The notes beneath the pieces are model-generated. The model did no database searches, had not been told where the DNA came from, and saw nothing but the letters and a program-made list of their open reading frames with translations. From Polaribacter vadi (GTDB taxonomy: Bacteria > Bacteroidota > Bacteroidia > Flavobacteriales > Flavobacteriaceae): a stretch of 64,000 bases of DNA. A program made the translations under genes and the position numbers. The DNA is taken from NCBI RefSeq assembly GCF_018861005.1, contig NZ_JAHKQL010000037.1:62001-126000 (forward strand). Reading direction: 5' to 3'. Of the stretch, positions 18,336 to 28,401 are shown piece after piece (the first letter of the stretch is position 1; every line of letters begins with the position of its first letter).

Positions 18336-19528
18336 AGTTTAATATTGTTATATTCTTTTTTAATTCCTGCTGTTTCTACTACCATTCTATAAGAACCATT
18401 TTCATATATATTAGGGTTTAAATAAAACGAAGCGTAACCTTGATTAGATTCTTTAAACAGTTCTCCTACAATTTTATTTTCTTTATAAATAAAAAGTTTA
18501 ACAGCTAAACCATCAGGTATCAATTGATCCATAAAACTAGTTAAAGGTCCTATTTTTATTTCTCTATTATTATCAAAAAACTGAGTATTAAAATCTTCAA
18601 TAACTTTTTTATAGGTTAAATTAATAACATTACTTTGAGAAATACCTATAAAAAACGCTTGAACTTTCCAGCTTTCTTCAAAATCTGGATGTATTATTTT
18701 TGTGTGAGCTACACCATTTATAGTGGTGCCAGAAGCTTTTAAAATACCACCTTTTTTATTGGTGATGTAAAACTCAATATAACTACCATCACTTACAATA
18801 TTTTTGTTTTTATCTTTTATTATTGATGTATAAAAAGTGGTTATTTGATTGCCATCTGCATAATCATGATTTCTATGATAGTAAATTTTAAAATTAGTAG
18901 CAATAGCTGGCATAATATTTACATCAAATTCTTTAGAATTTAAACCATAAGATTCTGATGATACAATCATTCTACCACTTTTACGAGGCGAATAAATATT
19001 TCTATAAGCAATAAGGTTTTTAGTTTTAATTGGTACTTTTCTTTCTGATTTTAAGAACTGATATTTAACGTCAACATTACTATTATCTAATATAGGGTTG
19101 TCTAAACTATCAGTTGGTATTACAACCAACATTGTATAATCTAAACCACCTGCATCTATACTTGGTGGACCAATATAAGTCTCTAAAGTTCTGGGTTGTT
19201 GTTGAGAGGAAATAGAAATTTTTCCAGAAATGGTTTCTTTGAAGTTAATTGTTTTCCAGTATAGTATTCCTCTTTTTTTTGATAAAAACTTTGGAATATC
19301 GAAAGAAATTTTGTCTTTTAAAATTGTTGGTTTTAGCAAGATTGACCCATAACTATTGGTACAATATAATTTAATTAAAGTGTCGTTTTTTATATTAAAT
19401 TCTAGTTTAATATTTTCATGTACTGTGTAAGTTGTTTTTTTTGATAACAGCACAGCATTTGTTTCTTGTGCATTAAAAGAAACAATTATAAGTTGTAAGA
19501 AAAGTAGTAAAAAAACTTTTTTAAACAT
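18329..19528 (-). CDS. Secreted protein with Ig-like/macroglobulin-like strands, function unknown
   Basis: A 399-aa exported protein with a signal peptide (FKKVFLLLFLQLIIVSFNAQ). The rest is predicted beta-rich, with repeated Ig-like or MG-like strand patterns (KTTYTVHENIKLEFNIKNDT; DNPILDNSNVDVKYQF). No catalytic motif is seen. It lies between the GT-C-like membrane protein (2-base gap) and the GH5-like gene (7-base overlap), so it probably scaffolds them in the periplasm. That role is inference. Confidence 0.6.
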   Translation of the reverse strand: MFKKVFLLLFLQLIIVSFNAQETNAVLLSKKTTYTVHENIKLEFNIKNDTLIKLYCTNSYGSILLKPTILKDKISFDIPKFLSKKRGILYWKTINFKETISGKISISSQQQPRTLETYIGPPSIDAGGLDYTMLVVIPTDSLDNPILDNSNVDVKYQFLKSERKVPIKTKNLIAYRNIYSPRKSGRMIVSSESYGLNSKEFDVNIMPAIATNFKIYYHRNHDYADGNQITTFYTSIIKDKNKNIVSDGSYIEFYITNKKGGILKASGTTINGVAHTKIIHPDFEESWKVQAFFIGISQSNVINLTYKKVIEDFNTQFFDNNREIKIGPLTSFMDQLIPDGLAVKLFIYKENKIVGELFKESNQGYASFYLNPNIYENGSYRMVVETAGIKKEYNNIKLW

Positions 19529-19530
19529 AA

Positions 19531-22500
19531 TTATTTGGGGTTACCTATGTAAATATTTAATTCAATTTTTGCATAACTAAATATCGGATGCTCTATTTTT
19601 TGCAATTTACCAAGAGTATGATTTTTTATTCTTTTAGGGATTATTTTGTGTGCAATGTCTTTATTAGGTAAACCATTTACAAAACAAAAACTCATATCAT
19701 CATTAATAACTTTTACAATAGGGTTTTCAGGAATTGGGTAATTAAAATTCAATTTTCTTTCTTGTCTAATTCCTTCTTTTAAGAATAGATTATCTACCCA
19801 AATCATTTCTTTTTTATCATTATAAAAAGTAATAATAATTTGCGGAATTGTAATTTCTTGAATTCCACTATTAAACAAAGTACCACTAATTGTGTTTGGT
19901 TTAATGTTTATTTCACTTAAAACTACATCTTTAAATAAATCAGAATTAGAAACATTACCTGCAGCTTGTAAATTAAATTTTGTTGGTTGCTCACTTAATT
20001 CTACAGGTGTAAATTCATCAGGATTAAATGTTTTAGGAATAGAATCTTTAGTTTTAGACCAAGCAATACCCTCAAAATTTATTCTAAAAGCAGAAATTTC
20101 TTTAGGCATTAATTTATGTTTTAATATATGTTTAGCATTATAAGTAGCTAGTTCCTTGTTATCATCATTATATAAAGTTCCTTTTAAAACAATATCTGCA
20201 GGTACATTATCTATGTTTTGCACTTTACCAATAATAGAATAACGTTTATTAAATTTTATCAATTTAGCAGATACAATTTCTAAAACGGGTTGTTTTAAAA
20301 TATCTTCATGATGTGTTTGCTCTGTTGTTATTCTACGTCTACCTTGATTAAAATAACCAGTAGAATTCTTTGAATATAGTTGGTCTGGTGGTAAATCAAT
20401 CGATTTTCTGGTAGGTTTAATGTACCATTTCCCTTTTCTTTTTACTGCTGTTCTATATTCTGTTTTTGTTAGTTTTTCTAAAGGAGTAATCCATTTAGTT
20501 TCTACTTTTAAAGTCGTTAAACTATCAGTTTCTTTTAGTATTTCTGTTTGTATAGCATCTAATTTTGCATAAGAACTGAGTAAACCATCTGTAACAGAGA
20601 TTTCTAGTAAATATTGGTCTCTTGTTAGTTCATCTTTAGGGTCTATATAAGTAAAACTTGTGTTTAGTTCTTTAAAATCAATAGCATCATAATAAGCTTT
20701 TACTACATTTTCTGGAGACCTTTGTGTTTCATTTTTAATATAAAACATATAGCAGGCAAAAGCAATTGTAATAATTAATACTACAGCCCAAATATGTAAA
20801 GCATTTAATACTTTATTAGAGAATTTACTGTAATTATTCTGAAATTTAAAATAAGCTGGCTTAGGTTTAAATTTTGTTTTTAAACTATTAACAAATATTG
20901 ATTGTACATTAAAAATAAAAGCTAAAAGTACCGTTAAAAAAGGGATTGTACCCCACATAACTTTTACCCAAGTTTGTACATCTTCTTTTGGTAAAATAGA
21001 AGAAACTGGAGGTACATTTAGCTTTTCCCAAACCATAATTCCGTTTTCTAATTGAGATAAACGTTGCCATCCACAGAAAAATAAAACTGGATCATAAAAT
21101 TTATCATTAGAAAATATATACTTTAAATTATACTTTTCTGGTGTGGTTAAAAACTGTTGTAAAGAACCAATACCTGCAACACCTTTAAATTTTGAGTTTT
21201 CTAAACGTTCAATAGGCCTTGTTGTTAATTCTGGTAATCTTCTTGCAGAATGATAATTACCATCTACACTCATAGCCTTAGTTTGTGCTGCTAACCAAGC
21301 CATTTGATCTCCAAAGCCTAAAGTTAAATGCCGCCATTTATCATGCGAATCTTGACTTAAAAAATTTACAATTGGAAGCATTTTAATTTTCTGAGGCTGA
21401 GAAGGTCTAAAATACCCCAAACTCATTGTAAAAATTACCATAGCTACATAAAAACCTGCTAAAAGACCACCTAATAATCTATGATAAACTGCACCAAATC
21501 TTTTCTGAATTAAATCTTTTAAATCACCTTCTACAAATCGATATGCAAACTCACCAAATATAGGAATAGACATTATAGAACCCCAAAGAGTAAACCTATC
21601 TAAAGTTAAAATATTAAATGCAGTTTCTCCTAAAATCATTTTAGGAATTGGTGTTGTACCTCCTGTACCTAAAATAGTTAGCATGGTAAATGATAAGCCA
21701 AAACAGATATATCTTTTGCTATAATATCTATAAAATATATAAGGCATTATAAACATTAATATTCCCCAAGGAATTGTGAAAAACACCAAGCCAGAAGACG
21801 TTATTTCTAGAAAATTATCTCTAGAGCCATGAGGTATAGGAACCTGTGTAATAGGATTTTTTTTAGAATTTAACCAATAAGGAAAAATGCAAAATATAAT
21901 TAAAAATAGTGCAGAAAACCCAAAGGCCAAGTTCTTTTTTAGTTGCTTAAAAAAGGTTTTTAAAAAGAGACCAAAAGTTACATCTTTAAAAGAATCGACT
22001 TCTTCTCTAGCAACATCCATAATAACAGTACCTATTAGAGGAAATATGAAAAATAACATTCCAAAAATAGGAGTAACATGATGAGAAGTTACAGTTACAG
22101 AAATTAAAGAAAGCGAAGTTAAAAAGAATTTAAATTTACCAGTTTTTAGCCATAAATATATTTCTGGTAGAGAATGCATTAGCACAGAAACTCCAATAAT
22201 ACTGGGTAATTGACCAAAAATATGTAAAGTTTCTACAAATGATGATGAAAAAACAGCTAAAATTGCTGCATAACCAGATGCAGTTCTATTTGCTGTAATT
22301 AGTAAAGAATAACGATAGGCACCAGTTACAAATAATATGATACTAATAATGGCGACTGTAAAAAGCCCAAATTTTAAACCACCAATTAAAGATAAAGCAC
22401 CAATTGATTGATGTACTAATGGAGGATAACTCTGAACTGTAAAACCAGTATACCACTTATAATTCCAAGGTTCAAACCAACTATTAGCATAATGATCTGC

Positions 22501-22620
22501 AAAAAATAAATGAATTAATGCATCATAAGTATACTCTAAAGTAAAAAAGATTGATGAACCATGAAATATTAACGCAAGAATTACTGCAGCAATAAGATAT
22601 TTATTCGTTTTTTCTTTCAT
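19531..22620 (-). CDS. 1029-aa GT-C-like membrane protein (PTPS-related family)
   Basis: Very large inner-membrane protein. The N-terminal half (about 1-420) has a dozen or so helices. The first periplasmic loop carries YDALIHLFFADHYANSWFEP and a tryptophan- and proline-rich stretch ending SYPPLVHQ, features of the '6-pyruvoyl-tetrahydropterin synthase-related' membrane family and of GT-C glycosyltransferases. Further helices lie near 555 and 615. The C-terminal part (about 640-1029) is periplasmic and beta-rich. GT-C enzymes use polyprenyl-phosphate sugars, which the REC-GT2 gene divergent from it could supply. The enzymatic role is inferred, not shown. Confidence 0.65.
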   Translation of the reverse strand: MKEKTNKYLIAAVILALIFHGSSIFFTLEYTYDALIHLFFADHYANSWFEPWNYKWYTGFTVQSYPPLVHQSIGALSLIGGLKFGLFTVAIISIILFVTGAYRYSLLITANRTASGYAAILAVFSSSFVETLHIFGQLPSIIGVSVLMHSLPEIYLWLKTGKFKFFLTSLSLISVTVTSHHVTPIFGMLFFIFPLIGTVIMDVAREEVDSFKDVTFGLFLKTFFKQLKKNLAFGFSALFLIIFCIFPYWLNSKKNPITQVPIPHGSRDNFLEITSSGLVFFTIPWGILMFIMPYIFYRYYSKRYICFGLSFTMLTILGTGGTTPIPKMILGETAFNILTLDRFTLWGSIMSIPIFGEFAYRFVEGDLKDLIQKRFGAVYHRLLGGLLAGFYVAMVIFTMSLGYFRPSQPQKIKMLPIVNFLSQDSHDKWRHLTLGFGDQMAWLAAQTKAMSVDGNYHSARRLPELTTRPIERLENSKFKGVAGIGSLQQFLTTPEKYNLKYIFSNDKFYDPVLFFCGWQRLSQLENGIMVWEKLNVPPVSSILPKEDVQTWVKVMWGTIPFLTVLLAFIFNVQSIFVNSLKTKFKPKPAYFKFQNNYSKFSNKVLNALHIWAVVLIITIAFACYMFYIKNETQRSPENVVKAYYDAIDFKELNTSFTYIDPKDELTRDQYLLEISVTDGLLSSYAKLDAIQTEILKETDSLTTLKVETKWITPLEKLTKTEYRTAVKRKGKWYIKPTRKSIDLPPDQLYSKNSTGYFNQGRRRITTEQTHHEDILKQPVLEIVSAKLIKFNKRYSIIGKVQNIDNVPADIVLKGTLYNDDNKELATYNAKHILKHKLMPKEISAFRINFEGIAWSKTKDSIPKTFNPDEFTPVELSEQPTKFNLQAAGNVSNSDLFKDVVLSEINIKPNTISGTLFNSGIQEITIPQIIITFYNDKKEMIWVDNLFLKEGIRQERKLNFNYPIPENPIVKVINDDMSFCFVNGLPNKDIAHKIIPKRIKNHTLGKLQKIEHPIFSYAKIELNIYIGNPK

Positions 22621-22707
22621 TAATGGTAATAACAGCTTTTATTATGTAAAGATAAATGAAATTAATTATCGATTAAATTTTATTTATCGCTATTAAAATG
22701 TAATTCA

Positions 22708-22730
22708 ACTAAATATGTATGCTATTTAGT
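22708..22730. promoter_or_regulatory. Operator-like inverted repeat between divergent glycan genes
   Basis: ACTAAATA and its complement TATTTAGT are separated by 7 bases, midway between the starts at 22620 (minus) and 22804 (plus). A regulator bound here could control both directions. Confidence 0.35.
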
Positions 22731-22803
22731 CAATTATTATAGATATTTAATCATAATACAGTCATTTTTGTAGTATATTTAACCAACAATTAAACTTTTT
22801 GTT

Positions 22804-23985
22804 ATGAAGATTTTAGCTATTGATGATCAAAAATTAGTATTGATTCCCCTCGAAAGTAGATTAAAGGAATTTGGATACGAAGTAATTACAGAAACAAATG
22901 CAAAAAAAGGAATAGAATTATTCGATTCCATTAAACCAGATTTAGTTATTGTTGATATTAATATGCCAGAAACTTCTGGTATAGAAGTAGTAAAGTATAT
23001 TAGAGAAGAAAAAAAATCACAAACCCCAATTATGGTGTTAAGTGGTAATACAGATGACGATATTATTACAGAAGCTTTTGATTTAGGTGTAAATGATTAC
23101 ATGAAAAAGCCATTAAGTTTAAATGAAGTTTTTTCAAGAACAAAAAGATTAATTGGAGTACCTGATAAAGAAAGTAAAAATATAGCCTACAAAAATGTTC
23201 TTATACAACAAAGATGTGTTGGGGTTGTAATACCTTGTTATAACGAAGAAGATAGATTGTTAAGTAAAGAGTTTTTAAATTTTATTGATAAAAATTCTGG
23301 GTATCACCTATGTTTTGTTAACGATGGTAGTAAAGATAAAACCTTAGAAGTTTTAAATAAATTAAGAGAAGGTAGAGAGGATTTTATTACAGTTTACGAC
23401 TGTGAACAAAATGGAGGTAAAGCAGAAGCAGTAAGATTAGGTATGCTGCACATGGCTAAAGAAGAAGATTTAGATTACATTGGTTTCTTAGATGCAGATT
23501 TATCTACAGATTTATTAGATTTTGATGATTTAGTTTCTACCATAGAAAATAACGATAAATATAAAATTGTAAGTGGTTCTAGAATTAGCAGAATGGGAGC
23601 AAATATTACAAAAGAATCTGCAAGAAAAATTATTAGCCTTTCTGTAAATTATATTATTAGAAAAATTCTTAAAATGGATTTTAAAGACACACAATGTGGT
23701 GCTAAAATTTTCCATAAAGATGTAATAGAGGTTTCTTTTAAAGATAAATTTGTTACACAATGGATCTTTGATGTAGAGATTTTTAAACGAATGACATTAC
23801 ATTATGGTCTTGATGAAGCCAAAGTCATGTTGTGTGAACAACCTTTAAAAAGATGGATTCATGCTGATGGATCTAAATTATCTATGAAAGATTCTATTAA
23901 AATTATAGGGCAGTTAGGTGAAATTGCTTGGACATACAGAAGCAAAAAAAAGTACGAGAATTTTCTGAAAAATAGAGAAGCATAA
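22804..23985 (+). CDS. Receiver domain fused to a GT2 glycosyltransferase (polyprenyl-P-sugar synthase-like)
   Basis: A 393-aa two-domain protein. Residues 1-118 are a full receiver domain: D7-D8, phospho-acceptor D51 (LVIVDINMP) and K102 (KKPLSL). Residues 138-370 are a GT2 domain: VVIPCYNEEDR at 141, VNDGSKD near D173, the DxD-type motif D230-A-D232, and DTQCGAKIF with IFDVEIF, which are marks of dolichyl/undecaprenyl-phosphate sugar synthases. No membrane helix is seen. Donor synthesis may therefore be switched by phosphorylation, which is inference. It is divergent from the GT-C-like gene. Confidence 0.88.
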   Translation: MKILAIDDQKLVLIPLESRLKEFGYEVITETNAKKGIELFDSIKPDLVIVDINMPETSGIEVVKYIREEKKSQTPIMVLSGNTDDDIITEAFDLGVNDYMKKPLSLNEVFSRTKRLIGVPDKESKNIAYKNVLIQQRCVGVVIPCYNEEDRLLSKEFLNFIDKNSGYHLCFVNDGSKDKTLEVLNKLREGREDFITVYDCEQNGGKAEAVRLGMLHMAKEEDLDYIGFLDADLSTDLLDFDDLVSTIENNDKYKIVSGSRISRMGANITKESARKIISLSVNYIIRKILKMDFKDTQCGAKIFHKDVIEVSFKDKFVTQWIFDVEIFKRMTLHYGLDEAKVMLCEQPLKRWIHADGSKLSMKDSIKIIGQLGEIAWTYRSKKKYENFLKNREA

Positions 23986-24009
23986 TAAAATATTAAACTA
24001 GAAATATGA

Positions 24010-24035
24010 AACAACTTTAGATAACTAAGGTTGTT
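24010..24035 (+). terminator. Terminator after the REC-GT2 gene
   Basis: AACAACTTTAG pairs with CTAAGGTTGTT around ATAA (one G-U pair) and is followed by TTTTATTTTAG. It lies 24 bases after the stop at 23985. Confidence 0.65.
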
Positions 24036-24232
24036 TTTTATTTTAGATGTTTTTTTAATCAAATTTTTAATTTCAGGATTGATTATTTCATTACCAAAAA
24101 ATCATATAAATCAATAATAAAACAGCACATTGAAATATTTACTTTTAATGAAACTCATTAAAAATTTGCCATAAGAAATCCATTATATAAAGGCAATTAA
24201 AAGAGTGGGCTTAAAAAGATGTGTAAATTAAC

Positions 24233-24973
24233 TTATTCTAAAATAGGATATAAAACGTCCCAAACATTGCTAGCCAATATTTTATGGCCTTTTTTTGTTG
24301 GGTGAATTCCATCAGATTGATTTAAAGAAGGAATGCCACCAACGTTTTTTAGCAAAAATGGAACTAACGTTAAATCATTTTTTTTAGCCAAATCAGGAAA
24401 AATATTTCTAAATTCAAAAGTGTAATCTTGTCCCATATTTGGCGGAATTTGCATACCAGCCAAAACAATTTTTGTGTCAGGATATTTTGTTTTTATAGCA
24501 TCAACTATAAACTGTAAATTTTTTTTTGTTTCTGATAAATTTATACCTCTTAAACCATCATTTGCCCCCAATTCTAAGATAAAAACATCAGGCTTTTGAT
24601 TCAAAATCCAATCAATTCTGTTTTTTCCACCAGAAGTAGTTTCGCCACTAATTCCTGAGTTTACAACAGTATAAGACAAACCTAAACTATCAATTTTTTG
24701 TTGAATCAGTCCAGGAAAAGCATTTTTAACATCATCTAAACCATAACCTGCAGTTAAACTATCACCAAAAAAAACAATTCTTTTAGACGCAGTTTCTTCA
24801 ACTTTTGTTTGTATTTCTGTTTCAATTGTTTTTGATGAATTTTCTGATTTAGGAACATCAGATTTACAAGAAAACAACAATAATGCTAAAGAAAAATAAC
24901 AGAATTTTAAGAAAATTGTACGGCTTTGATTGTTGATATTCTTTAGCAAATGATTATTTTTCAGATTCAGCAT
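24233..24973 (-). CDS. tesA: GDSL-family arylesterase/lysophospholipase (TesA-like)
   Basis: SGNH hydrolase of 246 aa that cleaves ester or thioester bonds of lipid-like substrates. The catalytic serine is S72 in FFGDSLTAGYGLDD; block III is ELGANDGLRG and the Asp/His block V is DGIHPTKKG near the end. The N-terminus looks like a lipoprotein signal with C36 (LLLFSC), preceded by a longer than usual leader, so a later start is possible. It is divergent from the LolD/FtsX-type ABC genes, the same arrangement as tesA and ybbAP in Escherichia coli. Confidence 0.88.
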   Translation of the reverse strand: MLNLKNNHLLKNINNQSRTIFLKFCYFSLALLLFSCKSDVPKSENSSKTIETEIQTKVEETASKRIVFFGDSLTAGYGLDDVKNAFPGLIQQKIDSLGLSYTVVNSGISGETTSGGKNRIDWILNQKPDVFILELGANDGLRGINLSETKKNLQFIVDAIKTKYPDTKIVLAGMQIPPNMGQDYTFEFRNIFPDLAKKNDLTLVPFLLKNVGGIPSLNQSDGIHPTKKGHKILASNVWDVLYPILE

Positions 24974-25000
24974 ATTTTAATTTAAAGTTAAAAATAAATA

Positions 25001-25690
25001 ATGTCAAAGATATTAAAGATTAATGATTTAGAGAAGACATATACCAGTGGTTCTAAACAATTAACAGTACTTAACAATATTTCTTTTTCTGTAGAAAAAG
25101 GAAGTGTTTTTTCTATTGTAGGTCCTTCTGGTAGTGGAAAAACAACCCTTTTGGGTTTATGTGCTGGTTTAGATTATCCTACAGCAGGTACAGTTGAGTT
25201 ATGTGGTACTTCTTTACACGATTTAAACGAAGATGAACGAGCAGCTTTACGCAATAAAAATGTAGGTTTTATTTTTCAGAATTTTCAATTATTACCCACG
25301 TTAACAGCACTAGAAAATGTAATTGTACCTTTAGAATTACAAGGTGATAAAAATGCTTCTAAAATAGGAATTGAACTTTTAACAAAAGTAGGTTTAGGTG
25401 ATAGATTACATCATTACCCAACACAATTATCTGGTGGTGAGCAACAAAGAGTAGCTTTGGCAAGAGCTTTTTCTAACAAACCTGCAATTTTATTTGCAGA
25501 CGAACCAACAGGTAATTTAGACGAAGAAACTGGTGAAAAAGTAATTCAATTGTTGTTTGAATTAAACAAAGAAGCTGGTACAACTTTAGTAATTATAACT
25601 CACGATTTAGATTTAGCAAACAGAACTCAGCAAATTTTACGATTAAAAGGAGGTAAGATAATTTCTAACGAAAAAACAGCACAAGTTTAA
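25001..25690 (+). CDS. LolD/YbbA-type ABC transporter ATP-binding protein
   Basis: ATPase of 229 aa with Walker A GPSGSGKTT, the family LPTLTALENV stretch, signature LSGGEQQRVALARA, Walker B ILFADEPTGNLD and the H-loop ITHD. It belongs to the MacB/LolD/FtsE group that powers mechanotransmission rather than solute import. The permease gene starts at its stop (one-base overlap). It is YbbA-like by context with the esterase. Confidence 0.92.
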   Translation: MSKILKINDLEKTYTSGSKQLTVLNNISFSVEKGSVFSIVGPSGSGKTTLLGLCAGLDYPTAGTVELCGTSLHDLNEDERAALRNKNVGFIFQNFQLLPTLTALENVIVPLELQGDKNASKIGIELLTKVGLGDRLHHYPTQLSGGEQQRVALARAFSNKPAILFADEPTGNLDEETGEKVIQLLFELNKEAGTTLVIITHDLDLANRTQQILRLKGGKIISNEKTAQV

Positions 25691-28227
25691 TGAGCAAAAA
25701 GAACTCAAAAGCAGGTTTCAATTGGTTGTTAAAAATGGCATGGAGAGATGGTAAAGCCAGCCTTTCTAGGTTAATGCTTTTTATGGCATCTATCATTTTA
25801 GGTATTGCAGCTGTGGTTTCTATTCAGTTGTTTAGCCATAATTTAAAAGACAATATTAAAAAGCAATCCAAATCTTTAATGGGTGCAGATTTTATTATTG
25901 ATAGCAGACAAAAACCATCAGAAAAAGTACAGAAAATTATAGATTCTTTAGGGGCACACGCGTCTGAAGTCAATTTTGTTTCTATGGCTGCTTTCTCAAA
26001 AAATGAAAGTACAAAATTAGTAAAAGTAAGAGCTTTACAAGGGGCTTTCCCTTTTTATGGAAATTTAACTACAGTTCCTGAAAATGCTGGTAAAACCTAT
26101 CAAGAATTAGGTGGTGCTTTGGTTGATGCTACTTTGTTGTTACAATTTGATTTAGCTGTTGGAGACTCTATAAAACTAGGTAAAGTTACCTTTCCAATAA
26201 TTGGTGCTTTAAAATCGATTCCTGGTAGTACAGCTATTTCATCTTCAATAGCACCTTCTGTGTTAATTCCTTTTCGATTTTTAGAAAAAACAGAATTATT
26301 ACAATTAGGAAGCAGAACAGAATATCAATATTTTTTTAAAAATCCTACAATAGATTTAGAAGCATTAGACAAAAAAATAGATCCTATTTTAGATGATGAA
26401 AATGCTGATTTAGATACACATACAAGTACGAGTAGAAATCTAGGCAGAAGATATGATAATGTAGGAAGGTTTTTAAATTTAGTAGCGTTTATTGCACTTT
26501 TATTAGGTTGTATTGGTATTGCAAGTTCTGTACATATTTATATTAAAGAAAAATTAAAGAATGTAGCTGTTTTAAAGTGTTTAGGTGCTTCTAGAAAACA
26601 ATCTTTCTTAATTTATATGATTCAAATTTTAGGAATTGGATTGATTGGAGGTATCATTGGATCTGCAATTGGTACTGCTTTGCAATTCTTATTTCCTTAT
26701 ATTTTACAAGAGTTTTTACCCTTTAGCGTAGAAATTTCTATCTCTTTTCAACCAATTTTAATGGGGATTGTTTTAGGGATTATAATGTCGGTTTTATTTG
26801 CTTTATTACCTTTGTTAGGTACTTGGTATGTTTCGCCTTTAGAAGTTTTACGAGGTCAAGAAGAAAATCAGCAGAAACCTAAAAAAGCAAGAATATTAGT
26901 AGTTTTAGCCATTCTATTATTCATCTTTTTGTTTTCTTTTTGGATGTTAAAAAGTGCATTAAATGGATTGCTATTTACCATCGGAATTTTCATCACTTTT
27001 GCAATTGTAGCAGGTGTTTCTAATTTATTTATCAAGCTTATAAAAAAGTATTTTCCAAGTTCCTGGGGCTTTACAAGTAGGCAAAGTTTATTAAATTTAT
27101 TCAGACCTAATAATCAAACAATGGTGTTAGTTGTTGCTATTGGTTTGGGTACTTTTTTAATTAGCACCTTGTATTTTACCAAAGATATTTTACTAGCAAA
27201 AACATCCATAGAAAACAAAAAAACTGATGCTAATATTATTTTAATGGATGTGCAAAGCACTCAAGAAAAAGCATTGATACAGAATTTTGAAAGTAAAGGT
27301 TTAGAGGTAATTGATAACATACCAATTATTACAATGCGTATGCATAGTATTCGTGGAAAATTAGCGAATGAAATTAGAAAAGATACTACTGTTAAAATGC
27401 GTAGATGGATGTTAAATAGAGAATTCAGGGTTACGTATAGAGATCATTTAGTAGAAACTGAAGAACTGTTAGAAGGGGAGTTTACAGGTAAATTTGTAGG
27501 AGAACAACCTGTGCCAATTTCTGTATCAGAAAGTTTAGCAAGAGATGCCAATTTAAAAATAGGAGATAAGATTACTTTTAATATTCAAGGTGTATTAATG
27601 AATACAAAAGTGGGGAGTATTAGAAAAGTAGATTGGAGTAGTATGCAAGTAAACTTTTTAATTCTTTTTCCTGCAGGTGTTTTAGAAAAAGCACCACAAT
27701 TTAATGTAATGACAACCTATGCTGCAAATGAAGAAAGTTCAGCAGATTTACAAAGAGATTTGGTGAAAAAATTTCCAAATGTTACCATTTTAGATTTACG
27801 ACAAGTATTTACTATAGTAGAAGATATTTTAGATAAAATTTCTTGGATTATTAATTTTATGGCATTTTTTAGTATTCTAACTGGCTTTATTGTCTTGATT
27901 GGTTCTGTACGTAACAGTAAATATCAACGAATAAAAGAGAGTGTTTTATTAAGAACTTTAGGTGCTAAAAGCAAGCAAATATTACAAATAACTGCTTTAG
28001 AATATGTGTATTTAGGTTTATTGGGTAGTTTAACAGGTATTCTTTTGTCTTTAGTAGGTAGCCAATTATTAGCAACATTATTGTTTAAAGAACCTTTTAT
28101 ACCTTCTGCAATTCCGTTTTTAGTTTTTGTGCCAAGTATTACTATTCTAGTAGTTTTAATTGGTTTAAGTAATTTAAAATCGGTTTTACAAAGTCCGCCT
28201 TTAGAAGTTTTAAGAAAAGAGGTTTAG
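25690..28227 (+). CDS. FtsX/YbbP-type ABC permease
   Basis: An 845-aa permease with an N-terminal helix, a large periplasmic domain, a first FtsX core of three helices (about 260-395), an extra helical pair (about 400-450), a second periplasmic domain, and a final FtsX core (about 720-840) ending SPPLEVLRKEV. The duplicated FtsX domain and about 800-aa length match YbbP. The partner ATPase is coupled upstream. The substrate is unknown. The TesA-YbbA-YbbP synteny suggests a lipid-linked envelope function. Confidence 0.88.
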   Translation: MSKKNSKAGFNWLLKMAWRDGKASLSRLMLFMASIILGIAAVVSIQLFSHNLKDNIKKQSKSLMGADFIIDSRQKPSEKVQKIIDSLGAHASEVNFVSMAAFSKNESTKLVKVRALQGAFPFYGNLTTVPENAGKTYQELGGALVDATLLLQFDLAVGDSIKLGKVTFPIIGALKSIPGSTAISSSIAPSVLIPFRFLEKTELLQLGSRTEYQYFFKNPTIDLEALDKKIDPILDDENADLDTHTSTSRNLGRRYDNVGRFLNLVAFIALLLGCIGIASSVHIYIKEKLKNVAVLKCLGASRKQSFLIYMIQILGIGLIGGIIGSAIGTALQFLFPYILQEFLPFSVEISISFQPILMGIVLGIIMSVLFALLPLLGTWYVSPLEVLRGQEENQQKPKKARILVVLAILLFIFLFSFWMLKSALNGLLFTIGIFITFAIVAGVSNLFIKLIKKYFPSSWGFTSRQSLLNLFRPNNQTMVLVVAIGLGTFLISTLYFTKDILLAKTSIENKKTDANIILMDVQSTQEKALIQNFESKGLEVIDNIPIITMRMHSIRGKLANEIRKDTTVKMRRWMLNREFRVTYRDHLVETEELLEGEFTGKFVGEQPVPISVSESLARDANLKIGDKITFNIQGVLMNTKVGSIRKVDWSSMQVNFLILFPAGVLEKAPQFNVMTTYAANEESSADLQRDLVKKFPNVTILDLRQVFTIVEDILDKISWIINFMAFFSILTGFIVLIGSVRNSKYQRIKESVLLRTLGAKSKQILQITALEYVYLGLLGSLTGILLSLVGSQLLATLLFKEPFIPSAIPFLVFVPSITILVVLIGLSNLKSVLQSPPLEVLRKEV

Positions 28228-28401
28228 GTATTTTTAAACTTTTAAAGTTAGAAAATATATTTTGAGTAATTTTTAGATCAAACAAGATTTAATTTCCATT
28301 TTAAGGATAATTAAATAATTTTTACACTGACTGAATTATCATTTCATCAGGTTTTGTCATAAAAACCGCATTATTTAGCCAAATAATTAAAATGAAATGT
28401 T

